Of a stretch of 64,000 nucleotides of DNA, positions 45,615 to 55,320 are shown piece after piece. The position numbers and the translations under genes were made by a program. The notes beneath the pieces were generated by a model that was given only the letters and a program-made list of their open reading frames with translations, did no database searches and was not told the DNA's origin. Origin of the DNA: Semisulcospira habei (taxonomy: Eukaryota > Mollusca > Gastropoda > Semisulcospiridae); NCBI GenBank assembly GCA_036245525.1, contig BTPG01000001.1:174132078-174196077 (forward strand). The letters are read 5' to 3'. Numbering within the stretch: position 1 is the first letter of the stretch; every line of letters starts with the position of its first letter.

Positions 45615-46350
45615 AAAAGGGTTAAACCGCCAGCCGAGGTAAGCTGACCGGTTTATGTAGGGCAGGCAATGTTTGGAACACCTTTTCTAGTTCCCCTCCC
45701 TTACTAGGGTGAGCAGTGCTGTCCTGAAGAGGGCTGCTCAGTCGCCTGGGATGCTGCCGAACTTCCCTGCTGCCCCTGGTACAGGGAAGAGCGACCACTG
45801 GTCCACAGACCGCCTACGTGCAGGTTCGGAGCTGCGACTCCCAGTAGTAACCTCTACCTGTCGTTTCGCCCGTTCCCTATCGCCGCAGGACTTCTGGAGG
45901 AGGCAGAAGAAAAAAAAAAGAAGATGAAGTAGCAGATTTGGTGAAGGTGAAGGTCCATGCACAAAACCTGCGCGTGAAGGAGATTTTGGTGGAGAAGCTG
46001 TTGCGCTAGAACAACCCCACCCTCTCGGCCGCAGAAAACAGAGTCCAGTGGCACGATGAGACGTTACAACTGGTAGCTTCCTTGGCTGCAGTGGATGGCC
46101 ATGTCTTCTTCTATGCTCTGACATGCCCTATGCACTCCACAGTGCACTGCTGACCCGCCCTCTTGGCCGTTGAACCCTTGATTGTGTTTCCTCCGCCCAG
46201 TCGGCCGGTGACAGACTTTGCATGCTAGGATGAGCAAGTCCTGCCTCACCAAGGGTTTGAGACCCCCCGGTTTCCCCTCACTTGGTTTAGCCAGCCAGTC
46301 GAAGCTGTTGCCCGTGGTGTGGCCGCTGCGCATGCTGCAGCTACGTAGAG

Positions 46351-47127
46351 CCACAAGTGAGAGTTGAGTGTCAAAGTGGGGAGAAACTGGTGGACTACTC
46401 TCTAACCTTCGAGAGGCGACTTTGTTCCCCCATTATAGATGAAACCCCCTCCTTGAATACTCCAGACTTCTTTAGAATAGCTATGCTACGCCAGACCACA
46501 GAGACTTACGAATGGCGGGAATGGCCGTGTGTCCGTCTTTATTTATGTGTGCCAGTGTGTGTGGATCAGATGTTGGCTTAGAGAGGAGGGAAATGGATAA
46601 GCATTACAAGCTTAAAAATATGAACAACTCTGAACTTTCCTAAAAGATAAACGCATGTGAGCTCCAAACAATACGGTAGACTTTGGGATGAAATCCTTAT
46701 CTTGTTTTATAATGGAATGACCTTGCCTATTTTAATTAGTCTCACAATGCCTAGTTTAAGTGTATTACGTAGTGTTTGTGGCTGTGCAACAACTTAGCAC
46801 AGTGTATGCACGAGGCTGTGTATCACAGACCTCCAAATTTGAGAACGACTAACGTGCCGCCGCTGTCGCCGGAGTGCTCGCTCGTCCAAAAATGGCTCGG
46901 CATAACCAGCAAGAAAGGGTTTCACGTGGTCTGCGTCTCATGGCGTGGTCTAGCATAACTTGGTGTAGTGCAGTCGTCAAGCGTGGCGAGGTACCTCCGT
47001 CTGTGGCAGCTGACTGAGTGTGAATGAGTGGTGTGTCACAAAGAGGCCGTTTCAGTCCTATCCCGTTATATAGTATCCATATCCCTGGTTGGGACTGCTT
47101 TTCCTGAGTAACACGATCCAGCTGCGA
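46351..47127. other. No gene seen
   Basis: Short open frames occur on both strands but none shows a recognisable domain, start context or homology to neighbours. No repeat structure was identified. Confidence 0.4.
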
Positions 47128-47277
47128 CTGCGGGGGCTCATGAGGATCTATGCCTCTTGTTGATACCAGTTGATTTGTTGCGGCTTTGACGTTTGAGGCT
47201 TTCAGTCACTGCTGATTTCGGAACGAAGATAATTGCAGCCTAAAGAAACTATGCGTTCGGCAGTGGCAGAGAAGGGG
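47128..47277. mobile_element. TTAA-palindrome family T1, right-half copy
   Basis: Carries the right half of the T1 palindrome (GGGGGCTCATGAGGATCTAT, then GCCTCTTG) and the right terminus CAGTGGCAGAGAAGGGG followed by TTAA (47278-47281). The left half is missing. Noncoding. Confidence 0.65.
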
Positions 47278-47857
47278 TTAAGTTCAATTGACTGAACTGC
47301 CGGGACCAGCGGGCTTAACAACAAGTTTTAATAAAAATTAAACAAACTTCTGAAAAAAATATAATGCACCATGTGCCACAAAGTATAAAACAAAAATGTT
47401 AGAGTTATGTTTATTGTTCTACTTGGGTATTGTTCTTGTTAGCAACCGTACACTCGGGCGCCCACGAGTTCGTATGGCGTATGGGCGTATCAGCGGGACG
47501 CCGCCGGGAAAATGCAAACACTGTACGTCAGCAACAACGCAACGCTGTGTCAGCAGACCGCCGAGCCACTGACACAACTGCAAGAGGCAAATAACTTCAT
47601 GAGCCCACCCAGTTCTTTGCCTCGTGCTGTTCTCATTTATATTACTGAAGTTCACTGGCAGGATGATTGAGTTACACCCAGCTGAAATGATCTTCCGTAG
47701 TTACATAGATGGCCGGACAGCGAGTTAACCTGGCCCCATTACATCCTGAGGCTGGCATTGTCCTATGACGCATTGTCCTATGACGCATTGTCCTATGAAG
47801 GCTACATTAAAGTTTATGACTGCGCTGAGACAGAACAACCATTTTAGTACTAGGGTT

Positions 47858-47895
47858 GTGCCAAGCTATTCTGGCATTAGCCTTGAACTATCACA
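47858..47895. repeat. Half copy of palindrome family T2
   Basis: GCCAAGCTATTCTGGCATTA followed by GCCTTGAACTATCA matches one arm of the palindromes at 48766-48841 and 55370-55443. The other arm is absent. Confidence 0.65.
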
Positions 47896-48198
47896 GTCAA
47901 ATCTATTTCAAGCAATAGTGTATCAGGATGGAATAGGTTAAGGAAGGGTTAATATCTTTGACACTGATGTCGGCAAGTCAGTTTTAGCCGTTGATGGCCG
48001 TGACCAAATCCTTGACTTGAGTGATTAAGAACCGCTCAGTTAAAGCCACAGGCGCACGTCACGTGCGCAGTGATGTGAGAAAAGATTACGGTTTCATAGT
48101 GGAGAGAACCCTCAGCACGCCCGGTCAAGTACAAGATGGTCACAAAAACAAACAACCCCCTCCCCCAAAAAAACCCCCAAAACAAACAAACAAAGAAA

Positions 48199-48199
<1 letters not shown>

Positions 48200-48229
<30 letters not shown>
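48200..48229. repeat. Poly-A run (30 bp)
   Basis: Thirty consecutive A in an A/C-rich stretch (ACAAACAAAC-type words). No associated retroposon body was identified. Confidence 0.95.
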
Positions 48230-48231
<2 letters not shown>

Positions 48232-48500
48232 CCAACCCAGAAACCAGGGAGCTTGTAGCGGGCGCGGGAACGTTCACTCGACGTGAGAAACCGTAATATT
48301 GTCAGTCGCATCAAACTCGCACGTGACGGCCGCCTTTGGTGAAAGCGGCAAAGACCTAAAATAATCCGTTTAGGGTCTTGTTGTTCAAAGTCAGATTCCT
48401 GTGCACAGGCGTAGAGGTTAATCTCATGTAATCACACCACATGATCCGACGTGGACTGGCCGGAAAACAAAGCAGACGGATATCCTACCCGGGAATTTAA

Positions 48501-48594
48501 CCCATTGGCCGGTAGCGCCGCTTTTTGTCGCCATGATTCCTGCGGGATGTCAGGGTGTTGTTATTCCAGCGGGAATCATCGACAGGTAAAAGGG
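48501..48594. mobile_element. 94-bp TTAA-flanked palindromic mini-element
   Basis: TTAA at 48497-48500 and 48595-48598 bounds a segment beginning CCCATTGGCCGG and ending GACAGGTAAAAGGG. An internal imperfect inverted repeat, ATGATTCCTGCGGGA, pairs with TCCAGCGGGAATCAT. The TTAA target and CCC...GGG ends suggest piggyBac-type mobilisation. Confidence 0.55.
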
Positions 48595-48765
48595 TTAACC
48601 TCAGCGTTTAATGCCCGGTCACGTTGAACAACACTGACCCACAATGGAAGAGGTAGAGATCCCAATGGCCCACAGCCTCGGATGATCATCAGGAGATAAC
48701 GCCTCTTGCTGCTCACATTTATCTCCGTGTTCTCTCGTCAGAAGGGGTATCAGGCAATACATCTG

Positions 48766-48841
48766 TGATAGTTCAAGGGTGGTGGCAGAATAGCTTGGCG
48801 CCTATAGGCGCCAAGCTATTCTGCCACCACCCTTGAACTAT
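48766..48841. repeat. Near-perfect 76-bp palindrome, family T2
   Basis: ATAGTTCAAGGGTGGTGGCA on the left is exactly mirrored on the right; the centre is TTGGCGCCTATAGGCGCCAA. It would extrude a strong hairpin on either strand. The same design recurs at 55370-55443 inside a TTAA-flanked element, so this is probably the core of a related element. Confidence 0.85.
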
Positions 48842-49004
48842 GGTTTCAGGGACATAATTCATGGCTGCCGACAGTGAAGGGGCTACACTTCCTCAAGTTT
48901 ACCTTCAAAACTTTCCTTCTAAATCAAGTGGTAGTCGACGCACTCAACGTGATCACTGCTTTTGTACAGATCACGCGCAAGTGAATTACATTTTCTGTAG
49001 GATG

Positions 49005-49112
49005 GACGGACGAATGGATGGATGGACAGACGGATGGATGGATGGATGGATGGATGGATGGATGAATGGATGGATGGATGGATGGATGGATGGATGGATG
49101 GATGGATGGATG
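49005..49112. repeat. (GGAT)n microsatellite
   Basis: Tandem GGAT units with a few variants (CGGAC, GAATGGAT). A shorter GATT array lies at about 49183-49217. Encoded repetitive peptides are not genes. Confidence 0.96.
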
Positions 49113-49518
49113 GAGCTAGTTTGGTAAACTGCATGATTTAAGTATTCACTGGCTGCTACATTGATGGATTGATCCATCTATTGATTGGTTGATTGATTGA
49201 TTGATTGATTGATTGACTGCCCTACACACACAGACATACTTTATGAGAACCTGTGGAAGATAACGCTGAGAGGAAGTGGCTGAATGACTGCATGGGGAAA
49301 GATGTACGACGGATCACAGAGTGGACAGAATTAATTAACAAAAGGAGATGGCTCTTGTACTGATTTCCGCAAAAATAATAGTCCTCTGACACTGAGGGCA
49401 GTAAACCTGCCTATGGCTACGTACCTACATAACCACTTTACAGTGCCAGGGGACGCATCTGGGAATTTTTTTAAACGCCGCTTGCCTGCCGAATAAAACC
49501 TGAACACAATCCAACTGC

Positions 49519-49589
49519 AAGAGACATCGATCTTCATGAGCCCCCGCAATTGCCGGGGCTCATGAAGATCAATGTCTCTTGCTGACACC
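49519..49589. repeat. T1 palindrome core
   Basis: CAAGAGACATCGATCTTCAT and its mirrored arm enclose CCCCCGCAATTGCCGGGG. This is the centre of a T1 element whose outer termini are not clearly preserved (a CTTGCCTGCCGAATAAAA stretch precedes it). Confidence 0.75.
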
Positions 49590-49634
49590 ACATTATATCC
49601 ACGGTCTTTCGACGGCTCTTTGGCGTTGAGTTAA

Positions 49635-49810
49635 ACCCTTAATTGCCGGGGAAAGTCGAAGGGGGCTCATGAGGATTCATGTCTCTTAGTGTTAGTCCTG
49701 TGTACTTTATGGATAGTGTTGGTCCCCGTTACACTGTCTTCTTCACGCGAATGTCGGTCAGTGTGCAGTGAGTTCAGACGCGTATTTCGCGTCCGCTGGC
49801 AACGAAGGGG
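49635..49810. mobile_element. TTAA-flanked T1 element (176 bp)
   Basis: TTAA at 49631-49634 and 49811-49814. The ends are ACCCTTAATTGCCGG and CTGGCAACGAAGGGG, and it has one arm of the T1 palindrome (GGGGGCTCATGAGGATTCAT). Noncoding, piggyBac-type MITE. Confidence 0.65.
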
Positions 49811-49825
49811 TTAACAATGATTTAA

Positions 49826-50018
49826 CCCCCTTTCCCACCACTGAAACCGCCCTCGTTCAACGAGCAAAAATCTGCAACCGCCCAAGAAACACCGTCTGAT
49901 ACGAACTTGTCGCAGCAAGAAGCATAGATTCTCATCAGCCCCCGCAGTCGTGGGGGTTTATGAGGATCTATGTCTCTTGCAGTCGGATCGTCTTCATTTT
50001 ATCTCGGCATTGATGGGG
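49826..50018. mobile_element. TTAA-flanked T1 element (193 bp)
   Basis: TTAA at 49822-49825 and 50019-50022. The ends are CCCCCTTTCCCACCACTGA and GGCATTGATGGGG. A central palindrome with CAAGAAGCATAGATTCTCAT and its diverged mirror surrounds CCCCCGCAGTCGTGGGGG. It lies 7 bases from the preceding T1 copy. Confidence 0.7.
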
Positions 50019-50605
50019 TTAAGAAAGACAACCTGCCACCTATGGCTATACGTTACATAATCCCCTTGGCTGCCAGGGGACAAGAATGATGTTTTACAAA
50101 CTCAGCGCCAAATATCCTCAGTGATCGCCCCTAGTAAAAAAAAAAAAAAAAAAATATACGCGCATACTCTCGCATAATATATATATACTAAGCTAGCGAA
50201 CAGTCTTGTAGAAGTTGCAATAATATTAAGAATCCCGTCCCGGCCCCGGTAGCTAGACTCACAATCCAGGGGGAAAAAACGGATTTGTTCAATAGCATGT
50301 CCGTTGAAAGGCACGGTCCTGTTAAATCAAAGTGGCACAGTTGGAGTGCGCCTGAGTTGATCAGTGTTCAGGTCGCACTCCCGTTAGGCAATAGATTTCC
50401 CTGTCCCCCATAACCCGCCCGTCAGGGCCGTCCATGATCACCTCGGTGCTGTGGACGTTAAACCCGAACTAACCAACCAACCTTGTACACAAAAAAAAAA
50501 AAAAAAAAAAATGCAATACTAAACTAGTCCAGTCTTGTAAACATATTCCATTACTTATATAATAAAACTGTTGCCGCAAGGGTTTTACGTGAAAGGAAAA
50601 CAGAA

Positions 50606-50780
50606 AGTAGAGGTTGAAAACCCTTTAAGTTAGAAACATGAAACACGACGTTTCGGATCAAAGATCCTTCTTCACGGTGATACGGAAACAACATAATGGT
50701 CGTTTCCGTATCACAGTGAAGAAGGATCTTTGATCCGAAACGTCATGTTTCTAACTTTAAGGGTTTCCAGCCTCTATTTT
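50606..50780. repeat. Large inverted repeat with hammerhead-like arms
   Basis: Arms of about 80 bases (50608-50690 and 50702-50778) are mirrored around a short spacer. Each contains, in its own orientation, GTGAAGAAGGATCTTTGATC followed by CGAAACGTC. This resembles the catalytic core of a hammerhead ribozyme: TGAAGA, a 5-bp stem II closed by TTT, then GAAA. Position C3 of the core reads G, so activity is doubtful. Such motifs are known from Penelope-like and retrozyme elements. Confidence 0.6.
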
Positions 50781-50928
50781 AAGTTCCTGTTTGATTACAT
50801 GTGTACAGTCTTGTCATTTAAAAACATTTCAACACTAGTCTACAGTCAGGTCACAAAGTGTCAAAACAAATGGTTATACTGTCGTTCATGGCTGGCAGTC
50901 GTTCGTTGCAAAGAAACCGCACTATTAA

Positions 50929-51135
50929 CCCCTTTGACTGCCGAGAAAAAACGAGCACGACCCAACTACAAGAGACATAGATCCTCATGAGCCCCCGCAG
51001 TTGCGGGGGCTCATGAGGATCTATGCCTCTTGCTGAAACCAATTTGTGTCCATGTGCCTTGGACGGTTGTGATTTTCGGTCGCTGAATTAAAAAGATTTG
51101 TGAAACAACATATCCGTACAGTGGCAAGTCAGGGG
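50929..51135. mobile_element. TTAA-flanked T1 element, best-preserved copy (207 bp)
   Basis: TTAA at 50925-50928 and 51136-51139. The left end is CCCCTTTGACTGCCGAGAAA and the right end is GTGGCAAGTCAGGGG. The centre (about 50971-51034) is an essentially perfect palindrome with arms containing AGAGACATAGATCCTCATGA and GCCCCCGC. No ORF. It serves as the reference copy for the family. Confidence 0.8.
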
Positions 51136-51349
51136 TTAACTGGTGTGTCAAAGGCCAGGAACAGGAAACACGGAGGAAGAAAATGTGTGTGTGGATATTT
51201 TACGCTTTTCTTTTTTTTGGTGGGCATGTTTGATGTGCTTGCAGTTTGACGTCTTCGTCAAAGTTAGCTGGACCCCTCCACTGGTAGTGACTGCAGGTTG
51301 TATTTCTGATATCTTTGTTAATTTAATGTCGCAAGGAACATGGATGCAA

Positions 51350-51466
51350 AGTGGTGTCAGCAAGAGGCATAGATCCTCATGAGCCCCCGCAGCTGCGGGG
51401 GCACATGAGGATCTATATCTCTTGCATCTGGATTATGTTTAACCTTTTTTAATACAGTGAAGAGTT
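51350..51466. mobile_element. T1 element, termini eroded
   Basis: The palindromic core at 51357-51426 is intact (AAGAGGCATAGATCCTCATG and mirror around CCCCCGCAGCTGCGGGGG). The right flank shows ACAGTGAAGAGTTTAA near 51456, a decayed terminus plus TTAA. The left terminus was not found. Confidence 0.6.
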
Positions 51467-52103
51467 TAATGTAGTTTTAGCAACAGCGCGATTTGTTTTG
51501 GGTTCATATTCTCTGATTTGTAAGCTGAAAAGCCCTGCATACATAATGACGGGGTGCATTCCGCCCTATATAGATAGGGTCATGAAAATGTGAGGTTATG
51601 TGATTTTTTTTTCCACAAATGGTGTGGGAGCACGCGCATGTGTATTTGTGTTTGCGAGCGTGTGTGCGTGCGTGTGTGCGTGTACATGCATGTGTGTGTG
51701 TGTGAATTCTTAAAGTTTGATGTTGGAGAGAGGAGTGTGTGTAACTTTCTCTGACATCGAAAAAATGCGTAGCACACTTACAAATAGACACAGAAACCAA
51801 CCAACTACCCAACCGACCGACCAGCCAGCCAGCCAACCAGCCAACCAACCAACCATCAAACAAACGCAAAAAAAAAAAAAAAAAACACACACAAAAAACA
51901 AACAAACAAACAATCACGCAACCAGCCAAACATACAGCGAACATACACACGTTGTGACCCGACTTTTAATGCTTTCAGGGTGTTTGCGGCATCCACATTT
52001 GATGGTGAAATACGTCAGCACTCCGGGTGGAACAACACAACCATAAATCATAAGGCAGCGGAGACTGTGGGAAAATCAAACAACCAACGTTTGTCCTACA
52101 CAG

Positions 52104-52174
52104 TGTGTGCTGGTCTGTGATTTTGGACCTTACTGTCTATGCCCGTAAGGTTCAAAGTCACAGACCAGCACACA
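52104..52174. repeat. 71-bp inverted repeat
   Basis: TGTGTGCTGGTCTGTGATTT on the left is mirrored by the right arm (CACAGACCAGCACACA) with a spacer of about 11 bases. Related single-arm sequences occur at about 53494 (GTTGGTTTGTGATTTTGAAC) and 55190. Noncoding; possibly another foldback element family. Confidence 0.7.
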
Positions 52175-52509
52175 GCAAAGTTCATGTTTTCATGTCTAAC
52201 AGAAATAAAATCTTACTGTCTGTTTAGCTGCGTCTAGAAATTCCATTTGATCTTCTCGCCATATAGTGTAGCATTAGTCACGACAGGCTCGTGTTATATT
52301 CATTGCACAACGTTGAATATGTTCTTGGAATGTACTTTTCTTCCTGACCAGCTTTACACTGTTCATTAACGTATGAACAAATTAAAACTACCCCCCCCCC
52401 CTCCCGCCCACCGCCCCCGAAAAAAAAAATCATGGCTCCGAGTGGAATTGAAATGAAAGATGCAACAGTGCTTGTTTTTCTCTGCTAGTGACGCGACACG
52501 CGAGATTAA

Positions 52510-52674
52510 CCCCTTTACTGCCACTAATCGTACATTGTGCGTCTGAAATCTGCGTAAATTCTGCGGAAAGATCTCCACCCGTCCTATTAACAATGGATAC
52601 AAAGTCCTTGGTTTCAACAAGAGGCATAGATCCTCATGAGCCCATGAAGATCAATACCTCTTGCAGTGAAGGGG
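52510..52674. mobile_element. TTAA-flanked T1 element with collapsed palindrome (165 bp)
   Basis: TTAA at 52506-52509 and 52675-52678. The left end is CCCCTTTACTGCCACTAATC and the right end is GCAGTGAAGGGG. The central palindrome has lost its GC-rich tip, leaving GATCCTCATGAGCCCATGAA. The loss of about 20 central bases is what replication slippage across a hairpin would give. Confidence 0.75.
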
Positions 52675-52915
52675 TTAACACGAAAGCCTCAGTATGCCAT
52701 TGTGTGTACGAGCTGAAGTACTTAAGGTTATAGGCTTTGCCACATCCTGACTGAATGTCATAGTTTTTCACGGCTAATTAAAGTGTGTTGACTCCCCGAT
52801 CACCTCTTGTGTAAAGGGGGACCTATAATTAGGAAAGATGTGTTTCACATACCAGCACAAATCACATTTTGGATGAGCTCTGCCTCAGGGGGAAAGGCTG
52901 GCGACAATTAAATAG

Positions 52916-52921
52916 TTTATT
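52916..52921 (-). promoter_or_regulatory. Polyadenylation signal for the ELH-like gene
   Basis: AATAAA on the minus strand, 60 bases beyond the stop codon at 52981. It is the nearest canonical signal. Confidence 0.55.
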
Positions 52922-52980
52922 GTTGTATATATACCGGCTGCCGCATTTTTCAGCCATTCAGTCCTGGTCACAAAGTTTGC

Positions 52981-53433
52981 TCATGAGGACGACAGGATCC
53001 TCCAGAGGGTGAGAGCCTGAGAGGGCCTCCTTCCCTTGCTGGATTCATCTTTTTCTTCTGCGGAGTCCTCCTTCCAGTCCCCGGTGTCCACGAGATCGTA
53101 GCTGCCCTTTGACCCTGCCGCATCATCGTCGGCCCACTTTGATTGGCTGGAGGACGCGTCAGCGGACCTTTTGCCTAGTTCTGCCAGGAGTTCTCGGTTT
53201 TTTCGCATCTCGGCTGCGCGCGCATACTCTCGCATAATGAGCATGTTGGCCAGGGTTCGCAGGTCTTGGTTGATGGACAGCTCCGGCATGCGCTTGACCA
53301 CAGATGACGTCATCTTGTCACCTGAGATGTCGTAGAGGTCGTTAGTGACGGCATTCTGCGAGAGGAAGGCCTCCGATGACGCAATGATGACAGTGGCAAG
53401 AAAAAGTCGGACGCAGAACTCGATTCCAGCCAT
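52981..53433 (-). CDS. Egg-laying-hormone-like neuropeptide precursor (ELH/CDCH family)
   Basis: A 150-residue secreted prohormone. The ATG at 53433 opens a signal peptide (about residues 1-22, core LFLATVIIASS). KR at 47-48 precedes the predicted hormone at residues 49-86, which is followed by GKR (87-89): cleavage plus C-terminal amidation. The hormone carries the SINQDL motif and an amphipathic, Arg/Leu/Glu-rich helix ending LLAEL. It is thus recognisable as the molluscan egg-laying/caudodorsal-cell hormone family, related to CRF/DH44 peptides. An acidic spacer and a GRR site follow. In gastropods such peptides are released from neurosecretory cells to trigger ovulation and egg laying. The coding part seems to lie in one exon, with an upstream intron ending just before the ATG. 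The precursor is shorter than the well-known multi-peptide ELH precursors. Exact cleavage at the hormone N-terminus is inferred. Confidence 0.85.
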   Translation of the reverse strand: MAGIEFCVRLFLATVIIASSEAFLSQNAVTNDLYDISGDKMTSSVVKRMPELSINQDLRTLANMLIMREYARAAEMRKNRELLAELGKRSADASSSQSKWADDDAAGSKGSYDLVDTGDWKEDSAEEKDESSKGRRPSQALTLWRILSSS

Positions 53434-53456
53434 TCTGTAGACACAGGAAGAAAACG
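53434..53456 (-). promoter_or_regulatory. 3' splice site immediately upstream of the ELH-like start codon
   Basis: On the minus strand CGTTTTCTTCCTGTGTCTACAG ends one base before the ATG: a pyrimidine tract plus CAG. This implies a 5'-UTR intron; the first exon is not identified and may lie beyond the R1 copies. Confidence 0.7.
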
Positions 53457-53572
53457 ATGTCGTATGAAGTTTGAACAATAGTGATAATAGTACAATGTGT
53501 GTTGGTTTGTGATTTTGAACCTTACGGCTGAAAACCAGAATACCAGCAGATAGACCAGAAACAAACTTATTT

Positions 53573-53801
53573 TATGCAAACCAAGGGGAATCACAGCGCT
53601 GGACTATATAAGAGACCTGATCCATTCGTTGAGGATGGAAATGATCGTCTTATTCTATACCTGCGTATTTCTCTGTGGGCTGGCGATTGGGTGCCTGATA
53701 GGCGGGGGCAGGGGATCTAACTGTTGTCTGTCCAGCGCTGTGATTCCCCTTGGTTTGCATACAATTCTGCCAGCGCTAGCCTCACCTATCTGGTTTGTGA
53801 G
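53573..53801 (+). repeat. R1 repeat with perfect 32-bp inverted ends
   Basis: TATGCAAACCAAGGGGAATC continuing to CAGCGCTGGAC (53573-53604) is exactly mirrored at 53730-53761. The internal body, with TATACCTGCGTATTTCTCTG and GGGGCAGGGGATCTAACTGT, is shared with all R1 copies. It lies in the presumed upstream intron of the ELH-like gene. Confidence 0.85.
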
Positions 53802-53849
53802 TATCTATAACTCGAGGCAAATTTGTATCGTTACATTGTTGTGTAATGT

Positions 53850-54166
53850 TCTGTGCATCTACTGTGGGAAATCAGGGTATTTACCCGACCACATATAGTA
53901 GCGCACCTTCATGTTTGTGTATGTATGTTTCTCCTGCCTACTTCCTAAGTTCCGGAGAAAGACATGGGTTATATAAGAGACCTGATCCATTCGTTGAGGA
54001 TGGAAATGATCGTCTTATTCTATACCTGCGTATTTCTCTGTGGGCTGGCGATTGGGTGCCTGATAGGCGGGGGCAGGGGATCTAACTGTTGTCTGTCCAG
54101 CGCTGTGATTCCCCTTGGTTTGCATACAATTCTGCCAGCGCTAGCCTCACCTATCTGGTTTGTGAG
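53850..54166 (+). repeat. Second adjacent R1 copy
   Basis: Bases 53972-54166 are nearly identical to 53606-53801, 366 bases away. This copy also has the longer 5' part with GGGTATTTACCCGACCACAT. The pair looks like a recent local duplication or nested insertion. Confidence 0.85.
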
Positions 54167-54318
54167 AAACTTATTTTATTCCCACACAGTAATGACAATA
54201 TTATGATGACAGCTTGAAAATGAAAACGACACGAGACAAAATTTGTACAGAAAGAAAACACAATGAAATAGTCTGAATAAACTCTGAGATGAAAAACTGG
54301 ACCCACGGAATCCGTTAA

Positions 54319-54392
54319 CTCATTCGAGACATGCCGCCTACGGATACGCGGCAAACCGCCGCGTATCCTTAGGCGGCACGTCTCGAATGAGT
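54319..54392. mobile_element. TTAA-flanked 74-bp palindrome, family T3
   Basis: TTAA at 54315-54318 and 54393-54396. CTCATTCGAGACATGCCGCC and its mirror enclose GATACGCGGC and GCCGCGTATC. Almost the entire element is palindrome. The same design is at 63016-63087. Confidence 0.8.
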
Positions 54393-54423
54393 TTAAAGTT
54401 AAAAGTGTAGGACTTAATATTTT

Positions 54424-54830
54424 TTGTCCACCAAGAAGGCGAATTCAAAGACAGCTGAGTGCACCGATCATCTGATCATATACACAGACAGTTCAGTCAC
54501 CGACAGCCAGTCAGGCTGGGCTTCACAGTCAGGCAACAAGGCAAAACCACACACAAAGACAGTGCAGCCTATAAAAGCCAAATCTTCAATCCTAACAACT
54601 GAGGTGGAGGCGCTGACGCACGCTTTGAAATGGTTTGCTAAGCTGGATGGCAGCCAAATCAGCCACACAATCATTCTCACAGATTCAAAATGTCTGCTGT
54701 AAAAAAATCGAAGCAGGAATGAGAAGCCCAAACTGACAATGGAAAATGGCCAATGTACAACAATGTACAATGTGGGTCTCTTGCCCTGGACATGCTGGTG
54801 GTGGGCGTTGGGCAGCCTTGAAAGGACACT
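54424..54830 (+). pseudogene. RNase H fragment of a LINE
   Basis: LIIYTDSSVTDSQSGWAS (about 54473), TTEVEALTHALKWFAKL (about 54597) and HTIILTDSKCLL (about 54664) are RNase H signatures with the acidic residues. After a stop, WVSCPGHAGGG at about 54772 matches the usual SPGH region. Isolated fragment; no RT adjoins. Confidence 0.7.
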
Positions 54831-54869
54831 AGAGATCCACAGTAAACCAGATCAATATTGGTGCGATAT

Positions 54870-55045
54870 CAACAGGAACGCTTAATAAAGAATCTGGGTG
54901 GGGTGGGCCTCTCGCAGAGAATCTCATCTTGACCGAGATAAACTGAACTAAAATGCCACGAGTAGGGTCTGAACATTTTTAAAAAAAAACTCGCGACCTG
55001 TCTGACGACATTGCAGCGCTCCACCACCTGAGCTACCCAGATCGC
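54870..55045 (-). mobile_element. tRNA-derived SINE fragment
   Basis: On the minus strand, GGGTAGCTCAGGTGGTGGAG gives a good A box, and CAGGTCGCGAGTTT lies about 25 bases later at the B-box position but is imperfect. The body continues toward 54870 with no clear tail. It is distinct from the SINE at 34030-34472. Not a functional tRNA. Confidence 0.6.
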
Positions 55046-55320
55046 ACATGAGCTTCCATCGCGATTCCAAAGCTTACCAAGACCTGAAATTCACTGACAA
55101 TAAGTAATTCTAGGCGAAACCGACACGTTAGTAAAGGAAAATCATGCCCATTACACCCAAATCGCAAGTACGTCTCTTATTAGACTGAGTATGTGATTTT
55201 GCACCTTATGGCCTACGACATTATTTACGCTGGTGTGATGGCAAGGACGCGTGTTTAATTGATTAACCTCGTTACACTCATTTTTAACCCCTCTGTGCAT
55301 GCAGCCACCGTTTACTTTAA

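Larger units (their letters stand above)
40500..46350 (-). mobile_element. LINE-F: RTE-like LINE interrupted by a 1.7-kb insertion
   Basis: A minus-strand EN-RT element of the type annotated in animals as craniofacial-development-protein-2-like or RTE-like. The endonuclease start lies near 45614, the EN is split at 45146/43450, and RT continues to about 40650. The sequence upstream of 45614 to about 46350 is noncoding and GC-rich, and may be its 5' region. Both outer boundaries are approximate. Confidence 0.75.

Noticed and set aside
46064..46354. 96-codon minus-strand ORF upstream of LINE-F
   Set aside because: No recognisable domain; it lies in the presumed LINE 5' region and could be chance.
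48861..49177. Repetitive Asp-Gly-Trp-Met and His-Pro-Ser-Ile ORFs
   Set aside because: Produced by a (GGAT)n microsatellite; no coding evidence.
52920..52975. TATA-box promoter reading rightward (TATATATA near 52926)
   Set aside because: No plus-strand gene starts after it; it lies in the 3' flank of the minus-strand ELH-like gene.
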